Below are positions 34,606-42,932 of a stretch of 64,000 nt of DNA, piece by piece (within the stretch, counting starts at the first letter, position 1; each line of letters opens with the position of its first letter). The notes beneath the pieces are model-generated. The model ran no database searches. It was given only the letters and a program-made list of their open reading frames with translations, and was not told the DNA's origin. Source of the DNA: Parachlamydiales bacterium. Its GTDB lineage: Bacteria > Chlamydiota > Chlamydiia > Chlamydiales > Parachlamydiaceae. Made by a program: the position numbers and the translations under genes. Location of the stretch: positions 24,766 through 88,765 of the forward strand of contig JAGVJP010000041.1 in assembly GCA_020051075.1 (NCBI GenBank). Direction: 5' to 3'.

Positions 34606-37368
34606 ATGATTAATATTTCAGCTATCCGTTTTTGCTTGTTGATTCTATTTCTATCAACTTGTAAAGAAGTTCATTTGCTTTCACATGAGCAACAGCTTTC
34701 AGAGGAGAGTCAGTCAGTTGTCGAAGAAGTGGTTGATGATGCCGGAATAAAATCGATCATCACCTACGACGCCTCAGGATGCATGAAGAAAGTCGAAAAA
34801 TACAATGCTTCAGCAAAACTGATTAGCACTGTCGACACAAAATATGATCTACAGGGTAATAAAACCCTTGAACAACATAGTGTCATCATTGAAGGAGCTC
34901 CCATTCGATTATTTACACTGCATTGGACATATGATGCATATGGACGGATTCTTTCTGCTTCTGAAGGGAATGGCACCCCTCTCAAATCGACGCGATATGT
35001 CTATCAAGATCAGGAACGCATCTGTATGAAGATCAAGCCTGATGGGACGATTTTAACATATTGTTATAATCAAGACTGGCTGCTGGCCTCATTGAAGGCG
35101 AGTGATGACTCAGTCAATTATCTCTATCATTATGATGAAAAAAAACGGCTTATTGAAGTGCAAGATCTGGTTCATGATCGAAAACAAACTAGGCGATATG
35201 GGAATTCTAATGAAGTCGTTGAAGAGGAGATAGGGAATGGAGTGACGATGACTCATGAGTATGACGAGTTAGGCAACCGAGTCCGCACAATATTGCCAGA
35301 TCACTCGCAGATTTCATATCTGTATCGCGAAGGTTCTCTCATTCAAGTTGAACGGAAAACAAATCGCGATTCAGGAAATTTAATCTTCGAATATTCCTAT
35401 GATGCGGAACTTCAACCCATACGCTTAGGTGTTTCTGGACGTGATGAGTCGGTTTATTGGAGCTATCATAAAAATGGCCAGCTCTCTTCTATAAAATCTC
35501 CTTGGTGGTCTCAGGACATCGTCCTTTCGACAGATGATCCGATCGCCAATATCGTTCAATCGAACACTTTTGATACTGCTGGCAGTCGTCATGATATTTT
35601 TGAATACTCTGAAGATGGACAGCTCCTGAATGAGGAAGGGCATCAGTATGCTTATGATTCACTATGGAATAGAGTAGGACATAATGGAGAAATATGGGAA
35701 AGCAATTCTCTCAATCAACTTGTCCGCAATCCTCAGGCAATTTGCTCTTATAATGACAATGGATGTTTGTCTTCGAAACAAACGCCTGATGCAACATACC
35801 ACTTGACTTATGATGCTCTCGATCGACTCATACGTGTCGAGAAAGATGGAGAGTTTGCTTCTGAGTATATTTACGATTCTTTTAACCGGCAAATTGAACG
35901 ATATGGCCTACAAAAGGGAAAAGAGGGATGGAACATAACGTCATCTGATAGATATCTTTACGATGGGTTAAAGGAAATCGGTAGAATGAATCAGGAAGGG
36001 TGCATCGTTGAATTCAGGCTGCTAGGACACGGTCAAGGAGCTGAATTAGGTGCCGCCATAGTCATCGAATTAAATGGCCATTCCTACTTTCCTGTACACG
36101 ATCATCGAGGGTCTGTACGCTGCCTTGTCGACTTGGATAATGGGCAGCCTATCGAAAACTATACCTATTCAAGCTATGGCGTGGACACCTCTTTTGACCA
36201 TAAAGGGGAGGCCCTCTCTATTTCGTCACTTGCGAATCCTTGGAGATTTTATAGCAAGCGGACAGATGGGATGAGTCAGCTAGTTAATTTCGGCTTTCGA
36301 TGGTATGACCCGCAACTTGCGAAGTGGATTAGTCCAGATCCCTTATTCTCGCAAGATTGTCCCAACCTCTATGCTTTTGTTAAAAATGACCCTGTGAATT
36401 CACACGATCTATATGGACTCTTTTCAGCAAATGCCTTGTTCGATTGGGTCTTCCTCCGCTTTTTCTCATTGCTTCGCGATCTTCAAACATCGATTCATCA
36501 ATACAGGGTAGATGTCAATGATGAGTTGAAAATTTCTGCTCAATGGAATGATTGGTTTGAAGTTGTTGGAAGACATCTTTTTGGGCAAACCTATGATCTG
36601 ATGGGCTATAGCCATGAAAGAACTCGCTACTCTTCGTATGGTCAAGGGGAAATCAGCGACAAAGTTCGCGTCACCTTCATTAATGGGATATTGACCACTC
36701 CAGCAATGCTTGCTGAAAATCTGGAGCTTATTTCTACGACGCACGGCAATGTCAATGTCCATTACGTTTTCAGACCAACTGAAGGATGGGTATGGGATAT
36801 TTCAAGGGCTATATTGATCAAAGCGGCCTATTGGCTAGGTTTCCGTTCAGGCCATGCTCACATTTTAAAGTCTCTCTGGAGAGAGTTGATTCAGGATATG
36901 GGTGGAGTAGATGGTGGAGGGGTCATTGTCCATTATGCACACAGCCTTGGCGCCACCGAAACAGACCGTGCGCGTGAGTTATTAACTCCTGAGGAGCAGA
37001 AAATGATCCGCGTCATCACCTGCGGGCCTGCGACTTACGTGCGGAATATCGGTTTTCAGAGTGTTATCAATCATGTAAGCATCGATGATGGCGTTGGGAA
37101 TAACTATTTATTTGAGCCGATTGGAATGATTCGCTTTCACTTTGGTGATCCTCTTTTAGATGTTCGCTTCCATGGAAATCCTTATGATTGGCCCGGTTTT
37201 CTGATGGATCATGGCTTTTGTGGATCGACCTACGGCCCCCTTGTTGCAGAGTCTGGGATTGATTTTCTCGCTGAATTTGCAGACGGTATCACTCCACAAC
37301 CACAAAGTCACCGAGATAAGGAAAAAAAGAACAAAAAACAGTTACAAGATAAGCAGGATCGTAACTAG
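34606..37368 (+). CDS. RHS/YD-repeat protein with unusual C-terminal domain
   Basis: 920 residues. An N-terminal hydrophobic segment with Cys19 (LLILFLSTCKE) looks like a lipoprotein or signal sequence. YD-type repeats (YDAYGRILSA, YDELGNRVRTILPD, YDALDRLIRVEKDG) run to the RHS core around residues 480-600 (FPVHDHRGSVRCLVD, FGFRWYDPQLAKWISPDPLF, YAFVKNDPVNSHDLYGL). The C-terminal 300 residues hold a hydrolase-like element, VIVHYAHSLGATETDRA, resembling the GxSxG elbow but with Ala at the first Gly, and FINGILTTPAML, and resemble chlamydial DUF687-type proteins as I recall them. The end QDKQDRN copies a repeat unit. It is a possible surface or secreted toxin-like effector. Its stop abuts the next gene's stop. 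Confidence 0.88.
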   Translation: MINISAIRFCLLILFLSTCKEVHLLSHEQQLSEESQSVVEEVVDDAGIKSIITYDASGCMKKVEKYNASAKLISTVDTKYDLQGNKTLEQHSVIIEGAPIRLFTLHWTYDAYGRILSASEGNGTPLKSTRYVYQDQERICMKIKPDGTILTYCYNQDWLLASLKASDDSVNYLYHYDEKKRLIEVQDLVHDRKQTRRYGNSNEVVEEEIGNGVTMTHEYDELGNRVRTILPDHSQISYLYREGSLIQVERKTNRDSGNLIFEYSYDAELQPIRLGVSGRDESVYWSYHKNGQLSSIKSPWWSQDIVLSTDDPIANIVQSNTFDTAGSRHDIFEYSEDGQLLNEEGHQYAYDSLWNRVGHNGEIWESNSLNQLVRNPQAICSYNDNGCLSSKQTPDATYHLTYDALDRLIRVEKDGEFASEYIYDSFNRQIERYGLQKGKEGWNITSSDRYLYDGLKEIGRMNQEGCIVEFRLLGHGQGAELGAAIVIELNGHSYFPVHDHRGSVRCLVDLDNGQPIENYTYSSYGVDTSFDHKGEALSISSLANPWRFYSKRTDGMSQLVNFGFRWYDPQLAKWISPDPLFSQDCPNLYAFVKNDPVNSHDLYGLFSANALFDWVFLRFFSLLRDLQTSIHQYRVDVNDELKISAQWNDWFEVVGRHLFGQTYDLMGYSHERTRYSSYGQGEISDKVRVTFINGILTTPAMLAENLELISTTHGNVNVHYVFRPTEGWVWDISRAILIKAAYWLGFRSGHAHILKSLWRELIQDMGGVDGGGVIVHYAHSLGATETDRARELLTPEEQKMIRVITCGPATYVRNIGFQSVINHVSIDDGVGNNYLFEPIGMIRFHFGDPLLDVRFHGNPYDWPGFLMDHGFCGSTYGPLVAESGIDFLAEFADGITPQPQSHRDKEKKNKKQLQDKQDRN

Positions 37369-39168
37369 CTACAACAACTCTCTCACTCTCCGAAGTTGGG
37401 TACGGCGGATCTGACGTCTAGGAGGGATGGCTTGGAATAGAGCGATATTCGTAAGCGCTTCTTCAATAAATCCTAAATACCGCCGGCGTTCATCTGGCGT
37501 CAATGCTGTTACATCTTCATCGTCTAATTGTTGGATGTTCAATAGTTGAAGGCGCTTAAAATCAATCAGTTGTGCTTCAAGTACAGCACTTCTCAAATTC
37601 CTGTTAATGACCGGACTGACAAGGGCTCCTCGTTCCCATTGACGCACGGGCTCCAAATTCTGTGTAATTTTGTCGATAGCATGATTCAATTGATCTTCAG
37701 TCATTTTATTTCTTTCAGGCCAGTACATCTCTTGCAATCTCATTAATTCATCCTGATTGTCGATGAGTTGGTCGATGAGTTGTATTTGTGGCTCAACTGT
37801 GTTGGTAATGTAGCCGAGCCAAAAATTTAATGTATCCACTTTTCTTTCAAGCGCTCTGCTGCTAATCCTCTCATCGATGTTCGGATAATCTTCGGGATTC
37901 TCTTCAGAAGCGCGTACTGGCGCAAGTTTCTCTCTGATAAAAAGAATATCACCCCTGACTCTGGCTTTTTCCGCTCTTACCTCGTTCATTGTCTGAGGGG
38001 TTATTTGTGGGAGTTCGGAGAGCAGGGTGACTAGCCTTCCCTGATCCTGCATTAAACCATCGCGTTGACGCAGTGTGTTCACCAAAGTGACCTTCGCTTG
38101 AGCGCTATTCAACGTTCTTTGGAGCTGGCTTGAGTCCCCTCCAGCTTTGTTTACAGCGGTCACCATGCTACTCAATAGCATTGGTACCCGCGATAACCAC
38201 TGCATGTACATCGCACCCCCTGCTTTGTCTCTCGGATCTTTTATCGTTGAATCAATGGTTGGTTTTTCCTGTGTTGTCCCTTCAGCAGATTGGATGAGAT
38301 TCTCTTTAAGCTCCCGTATGACACTGTATCTACGGTCTTTGCTCGTGACAAACCGGCCGAAGGTGCTATGTATCCCCGGTATTTTGGAGTTGTCTTGAAG
38401 CAATGCACTCAATGAAGGGCTGAGATCGACGATGTCCTTGACAGTTGAAGCATATTGAATATAGGCACCTGATTCTGCTCCCCAGAAATGGTCGTAAACG
38501 TCGAGAGTTGCTTGGATTCCTCCACCCTGATCTTCAACTGCTTTCAGGGTTTGACTGACGCTTTCTTCAAATTGGGAAATGAATTCAAGTTTTGTTATGT
38601 AAGAATCAAGTAAGTCCTGATCTTGTTGTGATAATTTGGTGTTGTTTGTCCGATAAGCATTCAGCACAGCGATCTCGATCTGTGTTTGAATGTTGTGGTT
38701 GTGGAGTGTGTTGCTGATTTCTTTTTTGATATTTATGAGAGCGGGGGAGGTGATCTCATAGCTTGATGAAGTCGCTTCTGTAGAAGTTGTTCGAGAAGAT
38801 GAACTTGCATAGGCCGTACTAGAAGCACTGGAAGAGCTAGAAGAGCTGGAAGAAGAGGTTGAGCCACTTCCTTCGGGCTCTTTGACTTCCCAATCGACGA
38901 CTGGATCAAGAGTTTGAAAAGGTTTTCCTTCAACGGGTGAAATGCTCCGCCGCTCCAGAGTTGGTGAATGTGTTAAATCGATTAAGTCATGATCGCGCAA
39001 AGGGGTGTGACCAACTTCTTCGCTTTCTTGGTTCGATAGCGCCTGCTGTTGTAACTCTGTTAACGGAGAAGGTGGGGGAGTGATTTTTGATAATTCATCA
39101 TTTCCAGTCTCTCCCCAACCTGAAAGATGTTCCAAAGAGCCATTGGAGTCAGTAACATTGAATGTCAT
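37369..39168 (-). CDS. Unknown Ser-rich protein with possible RhoGEF-like region
   Basis: 599 residues, no signal peptide. The N-terminal 140 residues are Pro/Ser-rich with a run of about ten Ser (residues 103-113), likely disordered. The rest is helical. Residues about 190-380 show features reminiscent of Dbl-homology exchange domains: LEFISQFEESVSQTLKAV (CR1-like), YIQYASTVKDIVDLSPSL, FGRFVTSKDRRYSVIRELK and MQWLSRVPMLLSSMVTAVN (like the QRxxRYxLLL helix). This is a weak visual match. Disordered N-terminus plus a eukaryote-like helical domain suits a type III effector. ATG 39168 follows AAGGATA. It ends with no gap against the RHS gene. Confidence 0.8.
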   Translation of the reverse strand: MTFNVTDSNGSLEHLSGWGETGNDELSKITPPPSPLTELQQQALSNQESEEVGHTPLRDHDLIDLTHSPTLERRSISPVEGKPFQTLDPVVDWEVKEPEGSGSTSSSSSSSSSSASSTAYASSSSRTTSTEATSSSYEITSPALINIKKEISNTLHNHNIQTQIEIAVLNAYRTNNTKLSQQDQDLLDSYITKLEFISQFEESVSQTLKAVEDQGGGIQATLDVYDHFWGAESGAYIQYASTVKDIVDLSPSLSALLQDNSKIPGIHSTFGRFVTSKDRRYSVIRELKENLIQSAEGTTQEKPTIDSTIKDPRDKAGGAMYMQWLSRVPMLLSSMVTAVNKAGGDSSQLQRTLNSAQAKVTLVNTLRQRDGLMQDQGRLVTLLSELPQITPQTMNEVRAEKARVRGDILFIREKLAPVRASEENPEDYPNIDERISSRALERKVDTLNFWLGYITNTVEPQIQLIDQLIDNQDELMRLQEMYWPERNKMTEDQLNHAIDKITQNLEPVRQWERGALVSPVINRNLRSAVLEAQLIDFKRLQLLNIQQLDDEDVTALTPDERRRYLGFIEEALTNIALFQAIPPRRQIRRTQLRRVRELL

Positions 39169-39447
39169 AAAAAGTATCCTTGTTTTTATAGAATATATTT
39201 ACGTATATTTATAAATACGATTATACAATATTTTTAATTATTTAATTATTATTTTACTTAATTTTTACAGTAAAATTAACAAAAAGCAATAAATCTTATC
39301 ATTTATATTAAACGCAAGTATTCACATCCCCAATCGCCAGTCTTTGCGCCTTCTTTGCTCCTTTGCGTTAAAAAAGGGAGAGTAAGGTTGCAAAGTTGTC
39401 CTTGCAAAAAAGTCTTTTAGCAATTAGACTCTGTGACTTCACTCTAT

Positions 39448-39521
39448 GCACCGGTAGCTCAATTGGATAGAGTACCCGGCTACGAACCGGGCGGTTAGAG
39501 GTTCAAATCCTCTCCGGTGCA
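39448..39521 (+). tRNA. tRNA-Arg (ACG)
   Basis: Acceptor GCACCGG pairs with CCGGTGC, discriminator A at 39521. The D-arm GCTC..GAGT, anticodon stem CCCGG/CCGGG with loop CTACGAA (anticodon ACG, read as ICG), and the T-arm AGAGG-TTCAAAT-CCTCT are all complete. No CCA is encoded; the next three bases are ATG. Confidence 0.97.
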
Positions 39522-40154
39522 ATGTTTATACAAGTTTTTTCACTTCCCCCCTCAGCCACAAATGCCTATTTGGTCGCGTGTCCGTCTACGCGTGAAGCAG
39601 TCCTTATAGATGCTCCTCATACAGCCTATGAGCTTGTTATGCCGTTTGTGAAAAAAGAGAATTATCATTTAAAGATGTTATGGCTGACTCATTCTCATTG
39701 GGATCACATTGCCGATGCAAAATTGTGTCAAGAAAAGTGTCTCATTCCCATCTATATCCATCCACTAGATGCTCCTAATCTCATCGCGCCAGGATTTGAT
39801 ACTCTAATGCCTCCTATGAAGATTGAAGGAACTTATCCAGACCATGCTCTTGCTGATGGGATGCTGCTCAAATTAGGCGTTCTTCAATTCAAAGTGATTC
39901 ACACCCCAGGTCACTCTCCAGGGTCGGTCTGTTTTTATTGTGCAGAGGAAAATACCCTTTTTGCAGGCGACACGTTATTCAAAGGCTCTTTTGGAAATGT
40001 CTCTTTTCCAACGAGTCAGCCCAAAGATATGATCGCTTCATTATCCCTCCTTGCTCAGCTGCCTTCTGATACAAAGGTATTCTCTGGTCATGGAGGCCCG
40101 ACGACCATTAAAGATGAAAGACACTGGATGGTTCAGGCGGAGAAAATCATCTAG
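39522..40154 (+). CDS. Metallo-beta-lactamase-fold hydrolase (glyoxalase II-like)
   Basis: 210 residues with the zinc-binding motif LTHSHWDHIAD (near residue 64), a later His in HTPGHSPGS, Asp in LFAGDTLFKGSFG and His in FSGHGGPTT, all required for a binuclear site. It resembles the short YcbL/glyoxalase II group that hydrolyses thioesters such as lactoylglutathione. The first ATG is the base directly after the tRNA-Arg discriminator, so tRNA 3' processing would leave a leaderless mRNA starting with AUG. No ribosome site exists other than inside the tRNA. The next in-frame ATG is deep in the domain. Confidence 0.92.
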   Translation: MFIQVFSLPPSATNAYLVACPSTREAVLIDAPHTAYELVMPFVKKENYHLKMLWLTHSHWDHIADAKLCQEKCLIPIYIHPLDAPNLIAPGFDTLMPPMKIEGTYPDHALADGMLLKLGVLQFKVIHTPGHSPGSVCFYCAEENTLFAGDTLFKGSFGNVSFPTSQPKDMIASLSLLAQLPSDTKVFSGHGGPTTIKDERHWMVQAEKII

Positions 40155-40162
40155 GTGAGGTC

Positions 40163-40336
40163 ATGAGACACAAACCGATCATCGATTTTCCAAAAAAAAA
40201 AGCTCTTTTAAGCGAAAGCATAACGCCAAAGGCGACTATGTTTGTGTTCTTGCCTGCATCCTATTACCCATTTTTTCAGCGCGAAGCGTTTGGAGTGCGG
40301 AAGTCCTCTTCCGCTTTATCGACGAACAGCTCTTGA
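40163..40336 (+). CDS. 57-codon ORF running into the MITE-like element
   Basis: ATG 40163, eight bases after the hydrolase stop with AGGT close by, opens MRHKPIIDFPKKKALL. The frame enters the left terminal repeat of the element, gaining the tail YPFFQREAFGVRKSSSA before its TGA. It may be a small gene truncated by insertion or a chance frame. I recognise no domain. Confidence 0.3.
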   Translation: MRHKPIIDFPKKKALLSESITPKATMFVFLPASYYPFFQREAFGVRKSSSALSTNSS

Positions 40337-40540
40337 TAAGAGCTTGTGGATAGATTATAGTTGGTTTTAGGCGATAGCATGAGACGTGGATAAGCTTGAG
40401 AGAAAAGTAGGGGATACTGAGCGCGTGCGAAACGGTAGAGAAATTCAAAAGACACGAATGTCTCAAAAATTGATCTAGAATAGAGCGAAAGAGGACTTTC
40501 GCACTCCAAACGCTTCGCGCTGAAAAAAAATGGGTAATGG
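40261..40540. mobile_element. MITE-like element with about 58-bp terminal inverted repeats
   Basis: The left end (40261-40319) starts TATTACCCATTTTTTCAGCG and continues GCGAAGCGTTTGGAGTGCGG. The right end (40482-40540) is its inverse with a handful of differences. The 160-base interior matches 4535-4694. It encodes no transposase, so any mobility would need one in trans. I could not assign a target-site duplication with confidence. Both terminal repeats read inward as PFFQREAFGVRKSS and supply C-termini to the flanking frames. Confidence 0.85.
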
Positions 40541-40831
40541 TAAGGCCATCAGACCTGGGGACAGTCCACATCTATTATGATCCCAGTCTTTGTCCCAATC
40601 GTCTTCATCTTTAGGATCCCATAAGTCACGGTGACCTGTGAGGAGTTCGTCATCTTTCTCAATGCGCCAAGAACACAGCAGATGTAGAACATATTCCCCT
40701 GAATTTCCTCCTCTATGGTGAGGCCTGATTTGTCCAAAATGAAAGCCTCGCATATCTGCAGCGAGTCTTGTAATTCTTAAAGGCAATCCAATAAGAACCT
40801 GGAGCATTTTTTGAGCTTTTTGAATGTTCAT
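40475..40831 (-). CDS. Unknown conserved-looking protein truncated by the MITE-like element
   Basis: 118 codons. The first 100 residues, with ITRLAADMRGFHFG, GEYVLHLLCSWRIE and LTGHRDLWDPKD, resemble an uncharacterised bacterial family that pairs an adMxxFxFG strand with LHxxCxWRIE and TGxxDLW motifs. Members I recall are longer. The last 17 residues (FFQREAFGVRKSSFALF) are encoded by the element's right terminal repeat, so the gene was probably cut by insertion. I could not find the missing part on the far side. ATG 40831 has only a weak ribosome site. The function is unknown. Confidence 0.6.
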   Translation of the reverse strand: MNIQKAQKMLQVLIGLPLRITRLAADMRGFHFGQIRPHHRGGNSGEYVLHLLCSWRIEKDDELLTGHRDLWDPKDEDDWDKDWDHNRCGLSPGLMALPLPIFFQREAFGVRKSSFALF

Positions 40832-40986
40832 TCTTCATCCTCGGGATTATTGGCAACATCCTCTTCTGTTTCACGCAGGATTTCAAGCAGCCCATCCTGC
40901 TCATTTTGTTAGGCGCCCTTGCATAATAATTGTCATTGGGATTATCCTTAATGATTATTCTGTTATCTAACATTCTAGGAGATATT

Positions 40987-41592
40987 ATGAGCGTACTCGT
41001 TGGGAAAAAAGCCCCAGATTTTAAAGCAAAAGCCGTGATCGATGGCAAAATTATCACTGACTTTTCTTTAGACCAGTTTCGCGGTCACAACATCATTTTT
41101 TTCTTCTATCCTCTAGATTTTACTTTTGTCTGTCCCACTGAATTACACGCTTTCCAAGAAAGTCTTCTAGCATTCGAACAGCGAAACGCCAAAGTCATAG
41201 GCTGCTCTGTCGACAGCTGCTATTCCCATCTTGCATGGTTGAATACCCCGAAAAACAAAGGGGGCATCCAAGGAATTAGTTATCCGCTTGTCTCAGACAT
41301 TAATAAATCCATTGCCAAAGATTACGATGTGTTAATCCCTGAAGAGGGGATTGCTTATCGGGGACTATTTCTCATTGATCCCGAAGGGATTGTTCGGCAC
41401 CAAGTTGTCAACGACCTCCCATTAGGACGTTCCGTTGACGAAGCACTGAGAATGTTAGATGCGCTCGTCTATTTCGGTAGGCATGGCGAGGTGTGTCCTG
41501 CTAACTGGCAAAATGGAAAAAAAGCATTTAAACCTTCTCATGAAGGGCTAGAAAATTATTTTGCCCTCGATGCTAAACATTCAATTAATTAA
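40987..41592 (+). CDS. Typical 2-Cys peroxiredoxin (AhpC/Prx1 type)
   Basis: 201 residues from ATG 40987 after AGGAG; a longer frame to 40930 lacks a ribosome site. The peroxidatic Cys is in FTFVCPTE (near residue 51) and the resolving Cys in GEVCPANW near 172, so it is a full two-cysteine enzyme reducing peroxides through thioredoxin or AhpF/AhpD partners. The intergenic region has ATAATTGTCATT-like sequence loosely resembling a Fur/PerR box. A second peroxiredoxin follows 11 bases later, forming a peroxide-defence operon. Confidence 0.95.
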   Translation: MSVLVGKKAPDFKAKAVIDGKIITDFSLDQFRGHNIIFFFYPLDFTFVCPTELHAFQESLLAFEQRNAKVIGCSVDSCYSHLAWLNTPKNKGGIQGISYPLVSDINKSIAKDYDVLIPEEGIAYRGLFLIDPEGIVRHQVVNDLPLGRSVDEALRMLDALVYFGRHGEVCPANWQNGKKAFKPSHEGLENYFALDAKHSIN

Positions 41593-41603
41593 GGAAAAAA
41601 TCA

Positions 41604-42077
41604 ATGACAACAGCACCCAAGCAGGGACAAGCAGTTCCTTCATTTCATGTAAAAGACTCTCAGGGCAACACGCTTTCATCTGGAGCCTTGCTTGGGCAGT
41701 CTTATGTCCTTTATTTCTATCCGAAAGACGGAACGCCTGGGTGTACCGCAGAGGCATGTGCTTTTCGGGATTCTAAGAACTCTTTTGACAACCTTAATGC
41801 CTTAGTGATCGGTGTCAGTCCCGACAGCTCAGAATCTCATGATCAATTTATTTCAGAGCATCAGCTCAATTTCTCCTTAGTTGCTGATTCCTCTCAGGAA
41901 TTATGCAAGAGATTTGGTGTGTGGCAAGAAAAGGAATCGGCAGGGGAAAAAAATTGGGGGGTTGTAAGATCAACTTTTGTGATCGACCCTAGCGGAGTTA
42001 TCGCTTGGTTAGAGCAGCCTGTCAATGTTGAAGGCCACGCTGAGAGAGTTCTTAAAGCTTTAGAAACATTAAAATGA
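41604..42077 (+). CDS. bcp: Thioredoxin-dependent peroxidase Bcp/PrxQ
   Basis: 157 residues with the PrxQ active site GTPGCTAEACAFRD: peroxidatic Cys and the second Cys five residues later, as in the intramolecular-disulfide group. PKDGTPGCT and VRSTFVIDPSGVI are typical. ATG 41604 follows AAGGA. It is just downstream of the 2-Cys peroxiredoxin and 6 bases upstream of the glycosyltransferase, so all three may share a transcript. Confidence 0.94.
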   Translation: MTTAPKQGQAVPSFHVKDSQGNTLSSGALLGQSYVLYFYPKDGTPGCTAEACAFRDSKNSFDNLNALVIGVSPDSSESHDQFISEHQLNFSLVADSSQELCKRFGVWQEKESAGEKNWGVVRSTFVIDPSGVIAWLEQPVNVEGHAERVLKALETLK

Positions 42078-42083
42078 TGTAGC

Positions 42084-42932
42084 ATGCTCATACCCATCAG
42101 CGTAACGATATTAACAAAAAATAGTGAAAAATATTTAACAGAGGTGTTGTCGGCACTGCAGCTTTTTCAAGAGGTTGTTGTTTGCGATACAGGTTCTTGC
42201 GACCGGACGATGGAGATTGCTCGCCAGTATCCGAATGTTGTTGTCTATGAACGTTCGTTTATTGGCTTTGGACCTACCCATAATGTCGCTTCCGCTCTAG
42301 CTAAGAATGACTGGATTCTTTCCATCGATAGCGATGAAGTAGTGACGCCGGAATTATCACAAGAGATCGAAGCTCTTGTTCTTGCGAGGGGGGATATCTA
42401 TTCGTTTCCCCGCCACAACGAATACCGTGGGAAGTGGATCAAATGGTGCGGCTGGCACCCAGATCGGCAGATTCGCCTCTACCATCGGCAAGACACACAA
42501 TTTTCCAATGCACAAGTTCATGAAGCCGTAGAAAGACAAAATCTTCGTGAAATTTGCCTATCATCGCCTCTTAGGCATTACTCGTACGATACCGTCGACG
42601 ATTTCTTAGATAAGATGCAAACCTATTCTTCTCTATTTGCTTTGCAAAATCAGGGAAAGAAGTCCTCCTCACTTGGTAAAGCCTTAGCGCATGGTTTTTT
42701 TACTTTTATCAAAAGTTACTTTTTGAAAAGAGGTTTTTTAGGGGGACGTGAAGGGTTTGAAATTTCTTTCTATAATGCAAATACTGCTTTTTATAAGTAT
42801 CTCAAGCTTGCCGACGCTAATCGCAAGATGTTAAGCACGGTGACAAGAGAGAATGAAAAATGCGGCGATGGCCAGAAGAAAATGCCAATTTCTTCAGCTG
42901 CTCCCGACTCATCCATGCAAAATCCCTCATAG
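42084..42932 (+). CDS. Glycosyltransferase family 2 (WaaE/KdtX-like)
   Basis: 282 residues. The GT-A fold start (SVTILTKNSEKYLTEVLSAL in short form ILTKNSEKYL), VVVCDTGSCDRTMEIA and the metal-binding SIDSDEVVTPEL are present, followed by RQIRLYHR and QVHEAVE typical of LPS core beta-glucosyl/heptosyl-region transferases. It probably adds a sugar to lipooligosaccharide on the inner face of the inner membrane. The last 39 codons overlap the mutY gene on the other strand by 116 bases; the polar tail (GDGQKKMPISSAAPDSS) is probably an extension gained there. Confidence 0.9.
   Translation: MLIPISVTILTKNSEKYLTEVLSALQLFQEVVVCDTGSCDRTMEIARQYPNVVVYERSFIGFGPTHNVASALAKNDWILSIDSDEVVTPELSQEIEALVLARGDIYSFPRHNEYRGKWIKWCGWHPDRQIRLYHRQDTQFSNAQVHEAVERQNLREICLSSPLRHYSYDTVDDFLDKMQTYSSLFALQNQGKKSSSLGKALAHGFFTFIKSYFLKRGFLGGREGFEISFYNANTAFYKYLKLADANRKMLSTVTRENEKCGDGQKKMPISSAAPDSSMQNPS

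Noticed and set aside
40900..40986. Fur or PerR box before the peroxiredoxin genes
   Set aside because: GGATTATCCTTAATGATTATT is AT-rich and only loosely similar. The number of matches is what AT-rich DNA gives by chance.
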